Source: Burkholderiaceae bacterium
GTDB taxonomy: Bacteria > Pseudomonadota > Gammaproteobacteria > Burkholderiales > Burkholderiaceae_C
DNA: 40,398 nt
Direction of reading: 5' to 3'
Assembly (NCBI GenBank): GCA_031253955.1
Contig: JAIRVJ010000057.1
Coordinates: 1-40,398, forward strand
Shown here one piece after another: positions 1 to 8,422 of the stretch. The translations under genes and the position numbers were made by a program. Each line of letters starts with the position of its first letter. Position 1 is the stretch's first letter. The notes under the pieces were generated by a model. The model made no database searches, had not been told where the DNA came from, and was given only the letters and a program-made list of their open reading frames with translations.

Positions 1-326
1 TGTCTCGTACTACTCGGTGAGACAGAGGATATCGCAAATCGAATTTAAGGTTAACGCTTATGCGCGAAGGCGGGAACTTCGCGGGAATGGCGAGAAGAAA
101 TTCCATGCGCTGGAACGCACGGGCGCTGCCCGGCCATCGACGGCGTGCGGGGTGAGACCGCCAATAGATTTCCGCCTTCGCGGGAATGACAAGGAAAGAG
201 AACGGCGGGGGTTGTGCTTATCTGAGGCATGTACCCAATCGGGTCAAATCAGCTTTCAGCACAGACGTAGCTTGAACATAAAGCTTGTCAATATAAGAGC
301 GAAAGTTTCTTTCGCCAAACGTCAAC
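1..326. repeat. Intergenic stretch with degraded interspersed repeats
   Basis: No convincing gene is seen here. Positions 47-66 hold a half-copy of the terminal repeat that bounds the element at 2366-2605 (AAGG-TTAACGC-TTATGCGCG), followed by GGCGGGAA and GCGGGAATGG pieces at 70-90. A further CCGCCTTCGCGGGAATGAC segment lies at about 171-189. The stretch reads as debris of the same repeat family found elsewhere in the window. The bases nearest yajQ (about 300-326) may hold its 3' untranslated end. Confidence 0.5.
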
Positions 327-812
327 CTAATCGCGCAGGTTGTTGAAGCTCACTGGCAGGTCGGGCAATTCTTTTTTGATGAGCGCCATGGCCGCTTGCA
401 GGTCGTCGCGCTTGGGGCCGCTCACGCGCACGGCTTCGCCCTGAATAGCGGCCTGCACTTTCAGCTTGCTGTCCTTGAGGGCGCGCTGAATTTTCTTGGC
501 CTGCTCCGAGGCGATGCCGCTTTTGACCGTGATCGCCTGTTTGAGCTTGTCGCCGCCGATCTTCTGGGGCGCACCTTTGTCCAGAAAGCGCAGATCCACG
601 TTGCGCTTGGCGAGTTTGCCGCGCAGGATTTCTTCAATCTGCGCGAGCTGGAATTCGGCCTCGCCCGTGAGGGTGATTTCGCGCTCCTTGAGGTCGATGG
701 CGGCGGCGGTGCCCTTGAAGTCAAAGCGCGTGCCGATTTCCCTGGCCACGTTGTCCACGGCATGGCGCACTTCGGTCAGGTTGGGTTCGCAAACGGCGTC
801 GAAGGATGGCAT
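327..812 (-). CDS. yajQ: YajQ family nucleotide-binding protein
   Basis: Cytosolic protein of the YajQ/UPF0234 family. Members bind nucleotides, and some bind cyclic di-GMP and act as effectors in transcription control; whether this one does cannot be read from sequence. The 161-residue product matches the usual family length and begins MPSFD, the typical family start. It carries the expected FDFKGT segment near residue 31 and the late KRDDLQ segment. An in-frame ATG ten codons upstream was rejected: the start at 812 has a GGAG ribosome binding site about 8 bases upstream and gives the family-typical N-terminus. The gene is divergent from the DUF945 gene, whose start lies 87 bases away, so the two share a promoter region. 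Confidence 0.95.
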   Translation of the reverse strand: MPSFDAVCEPNLTEVRHAVDNVAREIGTRFDFKGTAAAIDLKEREITLTGEAEFQLAQIEEILRGKLAKRNVDLRFLDKGAPQKIGGDKLKQAITVKSGIASEQAKKIQRALKDSKLKVQAAIQGEAVRVSGPKRDDLQAAMALIKKELPDLPVSFNNLRD

Positions 813-898
813 GGCGTTTCTCCGTGACTTGGAAAACGGCAATTTTGCCGCAGGCCATGCACTGCTACCATTGCGGGCACTTCCAGGGAGTCATCGGC

Positions 899-2353
899 AT
901 GGGTAAGGCAGCAGTTTTCGGCGTGGCGGCGGTAGTCGTTGCAGGTGGCGCGTACATCGGGGCAGCCGCGTACAGCGGCAGCCTGGTGCAAAAGCAGTAC
1001 GACGCAGCGTTCGACAAAATGGCGCGGACGCTGCCCTTCATCAAGATCGTCGATCGCAAGTATGACAAAGGCTTGTTCTCGTCCACCGCCAGCTATGGTC
1101 TGCGCCTCGGCTGCGATTTGCAAGAAGGTAGCGCCGCGACCATTACCGTGCGCGATACCATCGTGCACGGTCCGTTTCCGGACTTTGCCGGCGTGGGAGC
1201 GGCGCGCATCGACACGCAGATCGTGCTGCCGCCGGACGCGCTGCCGTCCGATGCGCCAGAATCGCTGCGCCAGTGGATCGGCGGCATAAAGCCTGAAGCC
1301 ATTCGCACCATGGTCGGCTTCGACGGTGCGTTCACCACCCGCGTGGAACTGCCCGCCGGCGAAGTCAAAGAGGATGAGGGCCGCCTGCACTGGCAGGCCA
1401 TGCGCGCCACGTTCCGCATGAACGGCGCGCGCACGCACTTGAGTTACAACCTCGACGTGCCGGAGGTTGCGTTCGATCTTTCCAGAGCCGGAGAAACTGG
1501 CAGCTTAAAGCTCGTCAATCTGCGCGTTCAGAGCGACAGCGAGCTGGCGAACCTGCTCATGACCAACGGCACAAGCACAGGCTCGCTTGACAGCCTGCAA
1601 TTGGCCTCCTCCAAGGCTGGTTTGTTCGTTGATCTGAACCAGGTCAAGCTCACCAGTTCCGGCAAGACCGAAAACGATCTGCTCGGCGCCACCACGTCCG
1701 TGACCGGCGCGCTCGACATCAAGGTGGGCGGCAAGTCCTTCAGGTTCGACAAGATCGAACTGCAAGAATCCCTGAAACGGATTCACGCCCCCACCCTGCA
1801 AAAAATCACGCTCGGAATCTGGCAGGAGTTGGGCGGCATCTGCCGCAAAACGCCCGCCGAACTTGCCCAATCCCTGCAAGGCAAACAGGCCGAAATGCTG
1901 CTGGGCTTCAAGCAGTTGCTGATCTACAACCCGGAATATTCGGTGGACAAAATCGCCGTGACTTACGAAGGGCAGGAAGGCACGCTGGCCTATTCCGTGG
2001 CCGCCAGCGGCGTGACCGATCAAGACCTGCAACAGCCCGACGTGCGCAATCTGCTGAACAAGGTTACTGCCAAGGCCAGCGCCAGACTGCCCGTCGCCTG
2101 GCTGGAGAAAATAGCAGCCGAATCCGCCGGGGGCAAGGTCACGCCGCAGGAAATACACGCGAAGATTGACGCCGCGATCAGCCAGATGAACCAAGCCGGC
2201 TATGTGGTGCGCGAAGGCGACTTCATCGCCAGCGCCGCGCTGTTCGAGCATGGCCAGTTGACGGTCAATGGCAAGCCGCTCGATAGCCGCGCCCTGATGA
2301 TGGGCCATCCGGGGCATAGCGGGGGCGGAGAAGCAAACGGGGAAGAAGATTGA
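899..2353 (+). CDS. DUF945 (YdgA-like) family protein
   Basis: A 484-residue protein of the DUF945 family, of which E. coli YdgA is the known example. The biochemical role is poorly defined; family members are inner-membrane-anchored periplasmic proteins. The N-terminus has a hydrophobic anchor at about residues 4-24 (AVFGVAAVVVAGGAYIGAAA), followed by YSGSLVQKQYDAAFDK, the typical family opening. The rest is soluble and rich in beta-strand-like segments, and the C-terminus is a Gly/Glu-rich tail. The start at 899 has AGGGAG eight bases upstream; an open frame continues further upstream but overlaps yajQ and lacks a comparable site. A large repeat element begins only 13 bases after the stop codon. 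Confidence 0.85.
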   Translation: MGKAAVFGVAAVVVAGGAYIGAAAYSGSLVQKQYDAAFDKMARTLPFIKIVDRKYDKGLFSSTASYGLRLGCDLQEGSAATITVRDTIVHGPFPDFAGVGAARIDTQIVLPPDALPSDAPESLRQWIGGIKPEAIRTMVGFDGAFTTRVELPAGEVKEDEGRLHWQAMRATFRMNGARTHLSYNLDVPEVAFDLSRAGETGSLKLVNLRVQSDSELANLLMTNGTSTGSLDSLQLASSKAGLFVDLNQVKLTSSGKTENDLLGATTSVTGALDIKVGGKSFRFDKIELQESLKRIHAPTLQKITLGIWQELGGICRKTPAELAQSLQGKQAEMLLGFKQLLIYNPEYSVDKIAVTYEGQEGTLAYSVAASGVTDQDLQQPDVRNLLNKVTAKASARLPVAWLEKIAAESAGGKVTPQEIHAKIDAAISQMNQAGYVVREGDFIASAALFEHGQLTVNGKPLDSRALMMGHPGHSGGGEANGEED

Positions 2354-2365
2354 GCTTCGATCTTC

Positions 2366-2605
2366 GTCATTGCCGCGAAGGCGCATAAGCGCCAACTTGA
2401 TGTAAGTTACTGACGTTTGCGCGGTTTTCCCCCTCCCCCTCGTGCGGGGGAGGGCTGGGGGTGGGGGCGCACGGCGCTGGGAAAAGCACTGCGTTCGGGA
2501 TATGCCGCCGCCCCCCATCCCAACCTTCCCCAGCAAGCGGGGGAAGGGGCAAAACGCGAGCGATTTATTCTTAAGTTGGCGCCTATGTGCTTTCGCGGGA
2601 ATGAC
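2366..2605. repeat. Inverted-repeat element enclosing paired GC hairpins
   Basis: A 240-bp element fills almost all the space between the DUF945 gene and sbcB. Its ends are 33-bp inverted repeats (2366-2398 and 2573-2605) that match at 29 of 33 positions; each runs from GTCATT to GCGCCAACTT. Inside, 2427-2550 holds two G+C-rich hairpins, CCCTCGTGCGGGGGAGGG and CTTCCCCAGCAAGCGGGGGAAG, in a larger imperfect inverted arrangement. No protein is encoded. A shorter relative lies at 13591-13694. The structure suggests a non-autonomous MITE-like unit that has captured, or evolved with, a REP/BIME-type pair. Confidence 0.75.
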
Positions 2606-2649
2606 GATTTTCGGGATCGGTTTCTTATCATCTTGAACGCGAAATCGAA

Positions 2650-4095
2650 TTATTCCCCGGCCAGCGCCTCGCCCCATTCGTACAGCGCCTCCAGCACGGC
2701 TTGGCCGCGTGCGTCGTCCACGGATTCGGCCAGCGCGTCGATGCGGTCGAACAGCGCCTGCACGGTAAGCGCGCCGCCCGCGCCGTCGATCAGGCGGGCG
2801 CGGCGGTGTTCGGCCCAGCGGGCGGCGTCCTGGGCGCTCAGGGTGTCTGGAAAGTTGCGGGCGCGGTAGCGAAACAGCAGTTCGGCCAGGCGCGCGTCGT
2901 CAAAGCCGGTGCGCGCGTGGGCCAGCTCTTGCGGGGTGAGTGGGCGCAAGGCGTCGAGCCGGCGGCGATCAGCGTGGCCGATGAAGCCGCCGTACAAATC
3001 TTCGTCTTCGTCAAGCGCAGCCTGTGCGGAATCGGGCGCATACACCTGCGGCCACAGCGCGCTCAGGTCGGGCAGCGCGCGCAGGCGGTCGAAGTGGCGC
3101 GCGGCGGCGGCCAGGTCAATACCCCAACGCTCGGCCAGTTCGGGCCGCAAGGTTTTGAGGTTGCCGATGACGACGGGCGATTTGTTCAGGTGCACGCCCT
3201 TGATGGGTAAGCGCGCCACGCCTTCGGGCAAGGCGTGATCGGCGGTGAACAGGCGGGCGCGCACGGCATCGGGTTTGAGGTCGGCCAGCTCGGCGGGATC
3301 GGCGCTCAAATCCCAGGCCAGCAGTTCGTTGCGGTTGACCGGGTGCATGGCCAGCGGGGCCATGACGGCGATGCAGCCGCGCGCCGCGCCGAAACGCCCG
3401 CTGACGTGCAGAAACGGCTTGACTTCGCGCAGCGTGGCGGGCAGGCCCAACTCTTGCGCCACGCGGTCTTTCTTGCGCAAGGCCAGGCAAAAGTCGAACA
3501 GCTTGGGCTGCTTGTCGCGCAGCAGGCGCGCCAGCGCGAGGGTGGCGCGCACGTCCGACAGCGCATCGTGCGCGCTGTCATGCGCCAGGCCGTTGGCGGC
3601 GCTCAGGCGCTCCAGTTTGAAACTGAGCAGGCCGTCGTCGCCCAGTGGCCACTGAATGCCTTCGGGCCGCAGCGCGTGGGCGCAGCGCGCTACGTCGAGC
3701 AAGTCCCAGCGGCTGCAATCGTTTTGCCATTCGTGGGCGTAGGGGTCGATCAGGTTGCGCCAGAACAGAAAGCGCGTGACCTCGTCGTCGAAGCGAATCG
3801 AGTTGTAGCCCGCGCCGATGGTGCCCGGCTCGGCCAGCAGCGCCTGCACGCGGGCGGCAAAGGCGTGTTCGGGCAAGCCCCTGGCGGCGCATTCTTGCGG
3901 GGTGATGCCGGTGATGAGGCACGCCTCCGGTTCTGGCAGGCGATCAAGAGGCGGCTGGCAATACAGCATCAGCGGCTCGCCGATTTCGTTCAACGCCGCG
4001 TCGGTGCGAATCGCCCCCCATTGCGCCGGCCAGTCGCGCCGCGGATTGACGCCGAAGGTTTCGTAGTCGTGCCAGAGGAAGGTGAGTGCGGACAT
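2650..4095 (-). CDS. sbcB: Exodeoxyribonuclease I
   Basis: Degrades single-stranded DNA 3' to 5'; works in recombination and mismatch repair in the cytosol. The 481-residue product is close to the 475 of the E. coli enzyme. The N-terminal DEDDh exonuclease domain opens FLWHDYETFG, with the acidic metal ligands D10 and E12, and continues with the HDALSDVRAT segment (His-Asp then Asp). The SH3-like and C-terminal helical regions follow. The start at 4095 was chosen because it places HDYETFG at the usual distance from the N-terminus; an open frame continues upstream but has no family resemblance. mutS lies 15 kb away in this window and is not part of an operon with it. Confidence 0.95.
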   Translation of the reverse strand: MSALTFLWHDYETFGVNPRRDWPAQWGAIRTDAALNEIGEPLMLYCQPPLDRLPEPEACLITGITPQECAARGLPEHAFAARVQALLAEPGTIGAGYNSIRFDDEVTRFLFWRNLIDPYAHEWQNDCSRWDLLDVARCAHALRPEGIQWPLGDDGLLSFKLERLSAANGLAHDSAHDALSDVRATLALARLLRDKQPKLFDFCLALRKKDRVAQELGLPATLREVKPFLHVSGRFGAARGCIAVMAPLAMHPVNRNELLAWDLSADPAELADLKPDAVRARLFTADHALPEGVARLPIKGVHLNKSPVVIGNLKTLRPELAERWGIDLAAAARHFDRLRALPDLSALWPQVYAPDSAQAALDEDEDLYGGFIGHADRRRLDALRPLTPQELAHARTGFDDARLAELLFRYRARNFPDTLSAQDAARWAEHRRARLIDGAGGALTVQALFDRIDALAESVDDARGQAVLEALYEWGEALAGE

Positions 4096-4112
4096 GGGGG
4101 ATGATTGTCCAC

Positions 4113-4279
4113 TCAGCCTGTCTGCTGGTTCAGCCAATTGGGAAACTCGTGCCACGGCATGGCCGTTGCGCCGTGCGGCAGCGGTGTGGCGGTCAGCTTG
4201 ATTTCGATGGGAATCAGCGCGCCTTGGCCTTGCACGATCAAATCCACTTCCAGCCTGTTGGACGAGACATTCGCGTTCC
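4113..4279 (-). pseudogene. C-terminal remnant of DUF4143-type ATPase, MITE-interrupted
   Basis: Only the last ~55 codons of a protein survive here. The peptide reads RLEVDLIVQG then IPIEIKLTATP, matching the C-terminal nuclease-like end of bacterial AAA ATPases with a DUF4143 domain (the E-V-D then E-I-K pattern). The stop is at 4113. Moving upstream along the gene, the frame runs into the MITE at position 4280. It resumes in the same frame on the far side of the element at 4512 (AVDLEANRNANV when the 10-bp duplication is collapsed) for a few codons, before an A+T-rich repeat ends the similarity. The gene is clearly non-functional. Confidence 0.65.
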
Positions 4280-4501
4280 AAGGCGATCGCATCTGAATTC
4301 CATTCAACTCAACCCGTTGGATTTCGACGCGACAGATGACTCCCGTGCCTTCCGTAGGGGCGAAAAATCTTTCGCCCTGCGGCGTCTCCATGCCAGCGCC
4401 GTCGCTCTCTTGAGTGCGAGGGCGAAAAATCTTTCGCCCCTACATCCGTGCTTCATCGCCAACTTGTTGATTCTTAAGAAATTTAGATGCGGTCGCCCTG
4501 G
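4280..4501. mobile_element. MITE-like element, copy 1 (AAGGCGATCGC ends)
   Basis: A 222-bp non-coding element. It is flanked by a perfect 10-bp direct repeat, TTCGCGTTCC, at 4270-4279 and 4502-4511, the expected mark of a transposition event. The ends are inverted: left GGCGATCGCATCT, right AGATGCGGTCGCC, with similarity continuing to a GTTGG / CCAAC pair about 40 bp inside. The core (4355-4443) has two copies of the palindrome GGGCGAAAAATCTTTCGCCC facing each other. It interrupts the DUF4143-type remnant. A relative is at 16148-16378. No transposase is encoded, so movement would need one supplied from elsewhere in the genome. Confidence 0.8.
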
Positions 4502-4539
4502 TTCGCGTTCCTGTTTGCTTCCAAATCAACAGCTAACTG

Positions 4540-4620
4540 CCAATATATTGTATAGTTTTTATGTATTTTTATACATGAAAACTATACAACACATAGATAA
4601 GAAGCTATCAAATTCATAGA
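4540..4620. repeat. A+T-rich interspersed repeat with long hairpin
   Basis: A strongly A+T-rich stretch in a G+C-rich neighbourhood. Positions 4548-4566 and 4571-4589 form a 19-bp hairpin with one mismatch and a TTTT loop. The unit ends AGCTATCAAATTCATAGA at 4603-4620, nearly identical to the end of the unit at 32211-32324. It lies 32 bases beyond the 3' end of clpA, so the hairpin could also help end clpA transcription; there is no clear T-tract in that orientation. Confidence 0.6.
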
Positions 4621-4651
4621 AAACGAAGAACTGGAAACATGCTCAACGTCT

Positions 4652-6994
4652 TCACTCCCCCTCAACCGTCAATTCTTCCTGCGGCTCGGAATCCTTGCGC
4701 TCTTTTGGGGGTGGCGGGGCGATGTCGAGCAGGGCTTGGCCCTGGTCGTCCATGTCCACCGTGAGGCGCCCGCCTTCGGTCAGGCGGCCAAAGAGCAGTT
4801 CGTCGGCCAGTGCGCGGCGGATGGTGTCCTGGATCAGGCGCTGCATGGGGCGCGCGCCCATGAGCGGGTCGAACCCTTTCTTGGCCAACTGTTTGCGCAG
4901 CTTGTCGGTGAAGGTGACTTCGACTTTCTTTTCGGCCAGCTGCGTTTCCAGTTGCAGCAGGAATTTATCGACCACGCGCAAGATCACCTGCTCGTCCAGC
5001 GGCCTGAAGCTGACCATGGCGTCGAGCCGGTTGCGGAATTCGGGCGTGAACAGGCGCTTGATGTCGGCCATTTCGTCGCCCGCCTGGCGCGCGTTGGTAA
5101 AGCCGATGCTGGCCTTGTTCATGGTCTCGGCGCCGGCGTTGGTCGTCATGATGATGATGACGTTGCGAAAGTCCGCCTTGCGCCCGTTGTTGTCGGTGAG
5201 CGTGCCGTGATCCATGACTTGCAGCAGCACGTTGTAGATGTCGGGGTGCGCCTTTTCGATCTCGTCGAGCAGCAGCACGCCGTGCGGTTTTTTGCTGATG
5301 GCCTCGGTCAGCAGCCCGCCCTGGTCGAACCCCACGTAGCCCGGCGGCGCGCCGATCAGGCGGCTGACGGCGTGGCGCTCCATGTATTCGGACATGTCGA
5401 AGCGGATCAGCTCCACGCCCATGATGTAGGCCAACTGGCGCGCCGCCTCGGTTTTGCCGACGCCGGTGGGGCCGCTGAACAGAAACGAGCCGATCGGCTT
5501 GTCGCCCCGGCCCAGGCCGGAGCGCGCCATTTTCACGGCCCCAGCCAGCACTTCCAGCGCCTTGTCCTGGCCGAAGACCACGCTTTTGAGGTCGCGTTCC
5601 AGCGTTTGCAGCTTGCTGCGGTCGTCGTTGGACACGCTGGCCGGGGGAATGCGGGCTATTTTTGCCACGATCTCCTCGATCTCGTGCTTGCCGATGGTTT
5701 TCTTGCGCTTGGCGGCGGCAGCGATGCGCTGGGCCGCGCCCGCTTCGTCGATCACGTCGATGGCCTTGTCGGGCAGATGCCGGTCGGTGATGTACTTGGC
5801 CGATAGCTCGGCGGCGGCCTGCAACGCGGCGGGCGCGTATTTGATGCCGTGGTGCTCCTCGAAGCGGGTTTTCAGCCCCTTGAGGATGTCCACCGTCTCC
5901 AGCACCGTTGGCTCCACCACGTCCACTTTCTGAAAGCGGCGCGAGAGCGCGGCGTCTTTCTCGAACACGCCGCGGTATTCGGTGAACGTGGTCGCGCCGA
6001 TGCACTTGATCTGCCCCGAAGCCAGCGCGGGCTTGAGCAGGTTGGACGCATCCAGCGTGCCGCCCGAAGCCGCGCCCGCGCCGATGAGCGTGTGAATCTC
6101 GTCGATGAACAAAATGGCGTGCGGCTTGTCCTTGACCGACTTGAGCACGCCTTTCAAGCGCTGCTCGAAGTCGCCCCGGTACTTGGTGCCCGCCAGCAGC
6201 GCGCCCATGTCCAGCGCATAGACCACCGCATCGGCCAGCACTTCGGGCACGTTGCCCTCGGTAATGCGCCAGGCCAGCCCCTCGGCAATGGCGGTTTTGC
6301 CCACCCCCGCCTCGCCCACCAGCAGCGGGTTGTTCTTGCGGCGGCGGCACAGAATCTGGATGGCGCGCTCCACCTCGTACTCGCGCCCGATCAGCGGGTC
6401 GATGCGGCCATCCTTGGCGTGCTGGTTCAGGTTGACGGTGAACTGCTCCAGCGGCGACGCTTTTTCGCTCTTTTCGCTGGAAGTGGCGGCGGCGCCGCTT
6501 TCTTCACCCTCGCCCGCAGCGGCGGCCTCGCCGCCCTTGGGCGCCTGCGGCGAATCGCTCTTGCGGATGCCGTGGGCGATGAAGTTGACCACGTCCAGCC
6601 TCGTGACGCCCTGCTGGTGCAGGAAATAGACCGCGTGCGAATCCTTCTCGCCGAAGATGGCCACCAGCACGTTGGCGCCCACCACTTCCTTCTTGCCGTT
6701 GCCCGTGCTCTGCACGTGCATGATGGCGCGCTGGATCACGCGCTGGAAACCCAGCGTGGGCTGCGTATCGGCCTCGCCCTCGCCGGCCAGTTGCGGCGTA
6801 TTGTCGCGGATGAAGCCGATCAGCCCCTTGCCCAACTCCTCAATGTTGGCCGCGCACGCGCGCAGCACCTCGGCGGCGCTGGGGTTGTCCAGCAGCGCCA
6901 GCAGCAAATGCTCGACGGTGATGAACTCGTGGCGTTGCTTGCGCGCTTCGACGAAGGCCATGTGCAGGCTGACTTCCAGTTCCTGGGCAATCAT
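4652..6994 (-). CDS. clpA: ATP-dependent Clp protease ATPase subunit ClpA
   Basis: AAA+ unfoldase that feeds substrates to the ClpP peptidase in the cytosol; ClpS directs N-degron substrates to it. The 780 residues show the Clp N-domain repeats (about 1-145), an acidic, Ala-rich linker (about 148-180), the first AAA module with Walker A GEAGVGKT at 227-234 and Walker B ILFIDE near 294, and the second AAA module with GPTGVGKT at 508-515. The tripeptide IGF in ASIGFTN occupies the place of the ClpP-docking IGL loop of E. coli ClpA. AAGGAA lies about 8 bases before the ATG. The gene follows clpS on the same strand after 58 bases, the standard clpS-clpA arrangement. The C-terminal tail is acidic. 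Confidence 0.97.
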   Translation of the reverse strand: MIAQELEVSLHMAFVEARKQRHEFITVEHLLLALLDNPSAAEVLRACAANIEELGKGLIGFIRDNTPQLAGEGEADTQPTLGFQRVIQRAIMHVQSTGNGKKEVVGANVLVAIFGEKDSHAVYFLHQQGVTRLDVVNFIAHGIRKSDSPQAPKGGEAAAAGEGEESGAAATSSEKSEKASPLEQFTVNLNQHAKDGRIDPLIGREYEVERAIQILCRRRKNNPLLVGEAGVGKTAIAEGLAWRITEGNVPEVLADAVVYALDMGALLAGTKYRGDFEQRLKGVLKSVKDKPHAILFIDEIHTLIGAGAASGGTLDASNLLKPALASGQIKCIGATTFTEYRGVFEKDAALSRRFQKVDVVEPTVLETVDILKGLKTRFEEHHGIKYAPAALQAAAELSAKYITDRHLPDKAIDVIDEAGAAQRIAAAAKRKKTIGKHEIEEIVAKIARIPPASVSNDDRSKLQTLERDLKSVVFGQDKALEVLAGAVKMARSGLGRGDKPIGSFLFSGPTGVGKTEAARQLAYIMGVELIRFDMSEYMERHAVSRLIGAPPGYVGFDQGGLLTEAISKKPHGVLLLDEIEKAHPDIYNVLLQVMDHGTLTDNNGRKADFRNVIIIMTTNAGAETMNKASIGFTNARQAGDEMADIKRLFTPEFRNRLDAMVSFRPLDEQVILRVVDKFLLQLETQLAEKKVEVTFTDKLRKQLAKKGFDPLMGARPMQRLIQDTIRRALADELLFGRLTEGGRLTVDMDDQGQALLDIAPPPPKERKDSEPQEELTVEGE

Positions 6995-7052
6995 GATGAA
7001 TATTCCTTGGGGCCTTGACAGATTGGGGCGGATACGGCCCGGTTCAATAACT

Positions 7053-7409
7053 TCACTGTAACGGCTCGCTCACGCACTGCAACGGGTGCCCCGCCGCGCG
7101 CGCCGCCTCCAGCACCTGCTCGACCTTGGTGGCGGCAATGTCGCGCGGGTACACCCCGCACACGCCTTTGCCGTCCTGGTGAATGTCGAGCATGATCCGC
7201 GTGGCCGCCGCGCGGTCCTTGCCGAAAAATTCCTGAATCACCACCACCACGAACTCCATCGGGGTGTAGTCGTCGTTGAGCATCACCACCTGATACATCT
7301 TGGGCGGCCTGGTCTTTTGCAGCTTGCGTTCAAGCACGACCGTGCCGCCCTCGTCGCTTTCACGCGGCGGCGCGGCGGGCGGGCGTTTGACGGAAAGAAA
7401 CAGGCTCAT
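7053..7409 (-). CDS. clpS: ATP-dependent Clp protease adapter ClpS
   Basis: Small adapter that binds N-end-rule substrates and delivers them to ClpA. The 118-residue product has an unstructured N-terminal arm (about 1-35) and the conserved core: [17 protein letters not shown], in which the Asp-Asp pair belongs to the N-degron pocket, then the helix with the [10 protein letters not shown] segment. The start at 7409 (MSLFLS) is preferred over the ATG three codons upstream because GGA lies at a workable distance before it; either is possible. The gene sits upstream of clpA in a two-gene operon and is divergent from the cold-shock gene, as clpS and cspD are in E. coli. Confidence 0.95.
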   Translation of the reverse strand: MSLFLSVKRPPAAPPRESDEGGTVVLERKLQKTRPPKMYQVVMLNDDYTPMEFVVVVIQEFFGKDRAAATRIMLDIHQDGKGVCGVYPRDIAATKVEQVLEAARAAGHPLQCVSEPLQ

Positions 7410-7434
7410 GAAATCCATTCTAAACAGGCCCGGC

Positions 7435-7471
7435 TTGACAAGCAGGGCGCACTGATAGCAAACTGCGCCTG
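7435..7471 (+). promoter_or_regulatory. Possible promoter -35 and 5' leader stem-loop of cold-shock gene
   Basis: TTGACA at 7435-7440 is a perfect -35 hexamer in the divergent clpS/cold-shock space, but the -10 is poor (TAGCAA after 15 bases is the best seen). Just downstream, 7443-7451 and 7464-7471 can pair as CAG-GCGCA / TGCGCCTG with one bulge around a 12-base loop. The stem would lie about 27 bases upstream of the cold-shock ATG. Leader structures are a known mode of control for csp genes, but this assignment rests only on the visible pairing. Confidence 0.3.
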
Positions 7472-7497
7472 TGGACAGCCATCAAGGAGACTCCACC

Positions 7498-7734
7498 ATG
7501 CCTGAAGGACACGTCAAATGGTTCAGCAACGCCAAGGGCTTCGGCTTCATCGAGCCTGACAGTGGCCCGCCGGATGTGTTCGCGCATTTCTCGGCCATCG
7601 TCGGCGCGGAAGGCTTCAAAACGCTCAAGGAAGGCGCGCGGGTGAGCTACGATCTGGGTCACGGCCCCAAGGGCGTGCTGGCCCTGAACATCCGCGCCGT
7701 GGCGGCGGACGAAAACACGCCGCCCCCGCCATAA
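7498..7734 (+). CDS. Cold-shock domain protein (CspA family)
   Basis: Single cold-shock domain of 78 residues that binds single-stranded RNA and DNA in the cytosol. The two nucleic-acid-binding motifs are visible: RNP1 as KGFGFIEP at about residues 13-20 and RNP2 as VFAHFSA near 28. The product begins MPEGHVKWF, the typical opening. AAGGAG lies eight bases before the ATG at 7498, which decides the start over an ATG nine codons further upstream. The position opposite clpS suggests a CspD-like gene, but the sequence alone does not separate CspD from other paralogues. The DUF192 gene follows after eight bases, so the two are probably co-transcribed. Confidence 0.93.
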   Translation: MPEGHVKWFSNAKGFGFIEPDSGPPDVFAHFSAIVGAEGFKTLKEGARVSYDLGHGPKGVLALNIRAVAADENTPPPP

Positions 7735-7742
7735 TCGCGCCC

Positions 7743-8213
7743 ATGCTGTTTGCTCTCCGCTCCTGGCGCCTGACGTACTGCGCCGCCCTGATGCTGCTGG
7801 CCGCCGCCGCCCGCGCCCAGCCGGCCCCCGAAGGCCAGCCGCAAATGAATTTGCCGCGCGCGCAACTGACCGCCGGTATGCACCTGCTCGACGTGCAGGT
7901 GGCCGGCACGCCCCTGCAGCGGGAAACCGGCCTGATGTTTCGCCGCCAGATGCCCGATAACGAAGGCATGCTGTTCATCTTCGAGCGCCCCGGCGTGCAG
8001 TGTTTCTGGATGAAAAACACGCTCATTGCCCTGACTGCCGCCTTCATCGCCGACGACGGCGGCATCGTCAACCTGGCCGACATGGCTCCCCAGACCGAAA
8101 CCAGCCACTGCTCGGCCAAGCCGGTGCGCTACGTGCTGGAAATGAACCAGGGCTGGTTCGCCCAGCGCCACCTGGCGGCGGGCGGCAAACTGAGCGGCGC
8201 GCCTTTTCACTGA
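7743..8213 (+). CDS. DUF192 family exported protein
   Basis: A 156-residue protein with a cleavable signal peptide (hydrophobic core about residues 10-24, AAARAQ cleavage region) followed by a single DUF192 domain. Recognisable family segments are ETGLMFRRQMPDNEGMLFIF and FWMKNTLIALT, then the YVLEMNQGW stretch. The function of DUF192 proteins is not established; they are small beta-rich periplasmic or secreted proteins. The gene begins eight bases after the cold-shock gene and is probably translated from the same transcript. A G+C-rich paired-hairpin repeat starts right at the stop codon. Confidence 0.88.
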   Translation: MLFALRSWRLTYCAALMLLAAAARAQPAPEGQPQMNLPRAQLTAGMHLLDVQVAGTPLQRETGLMFRRQMPDNEGMLFIFERPGVQCFWMKNTLIALTAAFIADDGGIVNLADMAPQTETSHCSAKPVRYVLEMNQGWFAQRHLAAGGKLSGAPFH

Positions 8214-8215
8214 CT

Positions 8216-8344
8216 TTTCTCCCTTCCCCGCGTGCGGGGGAGGGCAGGGGTGGGGGCGAGCGGCGCTTGATGAACAACCTTGCGTATGTGCGTGCATTGC
8301 GCCGCCCCCATCCCAACCTTCCCCCGTAAACGGGGGAAGGAGCA
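8216..8344. repeat. Paired G+C-rich hairpin repeat (BIME-like)
   Basis: A unit of about 130 bp with two hairpins, CCCGCGTGCGGGGGAGGG near 8227-8244 and TTCCCCCGTAAACGGGGGAA near 8319-8338, joined by a spacer, with the two halves roughly inverted relative to one another. Copies with the same plan lie at 2427-2550, 26881-27006 and 36847-36978, all between genes. The plan resembles bacterial interspersed mosaic elements made from two REP units. It separates the DUF192 gene from purF and may end transcription or stabilise mRNA 3' ends. Confidence 0.75.
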
Positions 8345-8422
8345 AGACATCTGGCCGCCGGGAGAAGAAGATAATTTACCTTTCGCCCCTTCGCGGCGAA
8401 CCACTCTTCCCGGGACCTTCTC

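Noticed and set aside
806-898. Upstream extension of the DUF945 frame (30 extra codons)
   Set aside because: It would overlap yajQ, lacks a good ribosome binding site, and places non-conserved residues ahead of the membrane anchor.
3235-4104. Long open frames antisense to sbcB, and similar ones opposite clpA, mutS, purF, metY and tctA
   Set aside because: They mirror high third-position G+C of the real genes, have low-complexity Arg/Ala/Gln-rich products and match no family; the sense genes are certain.
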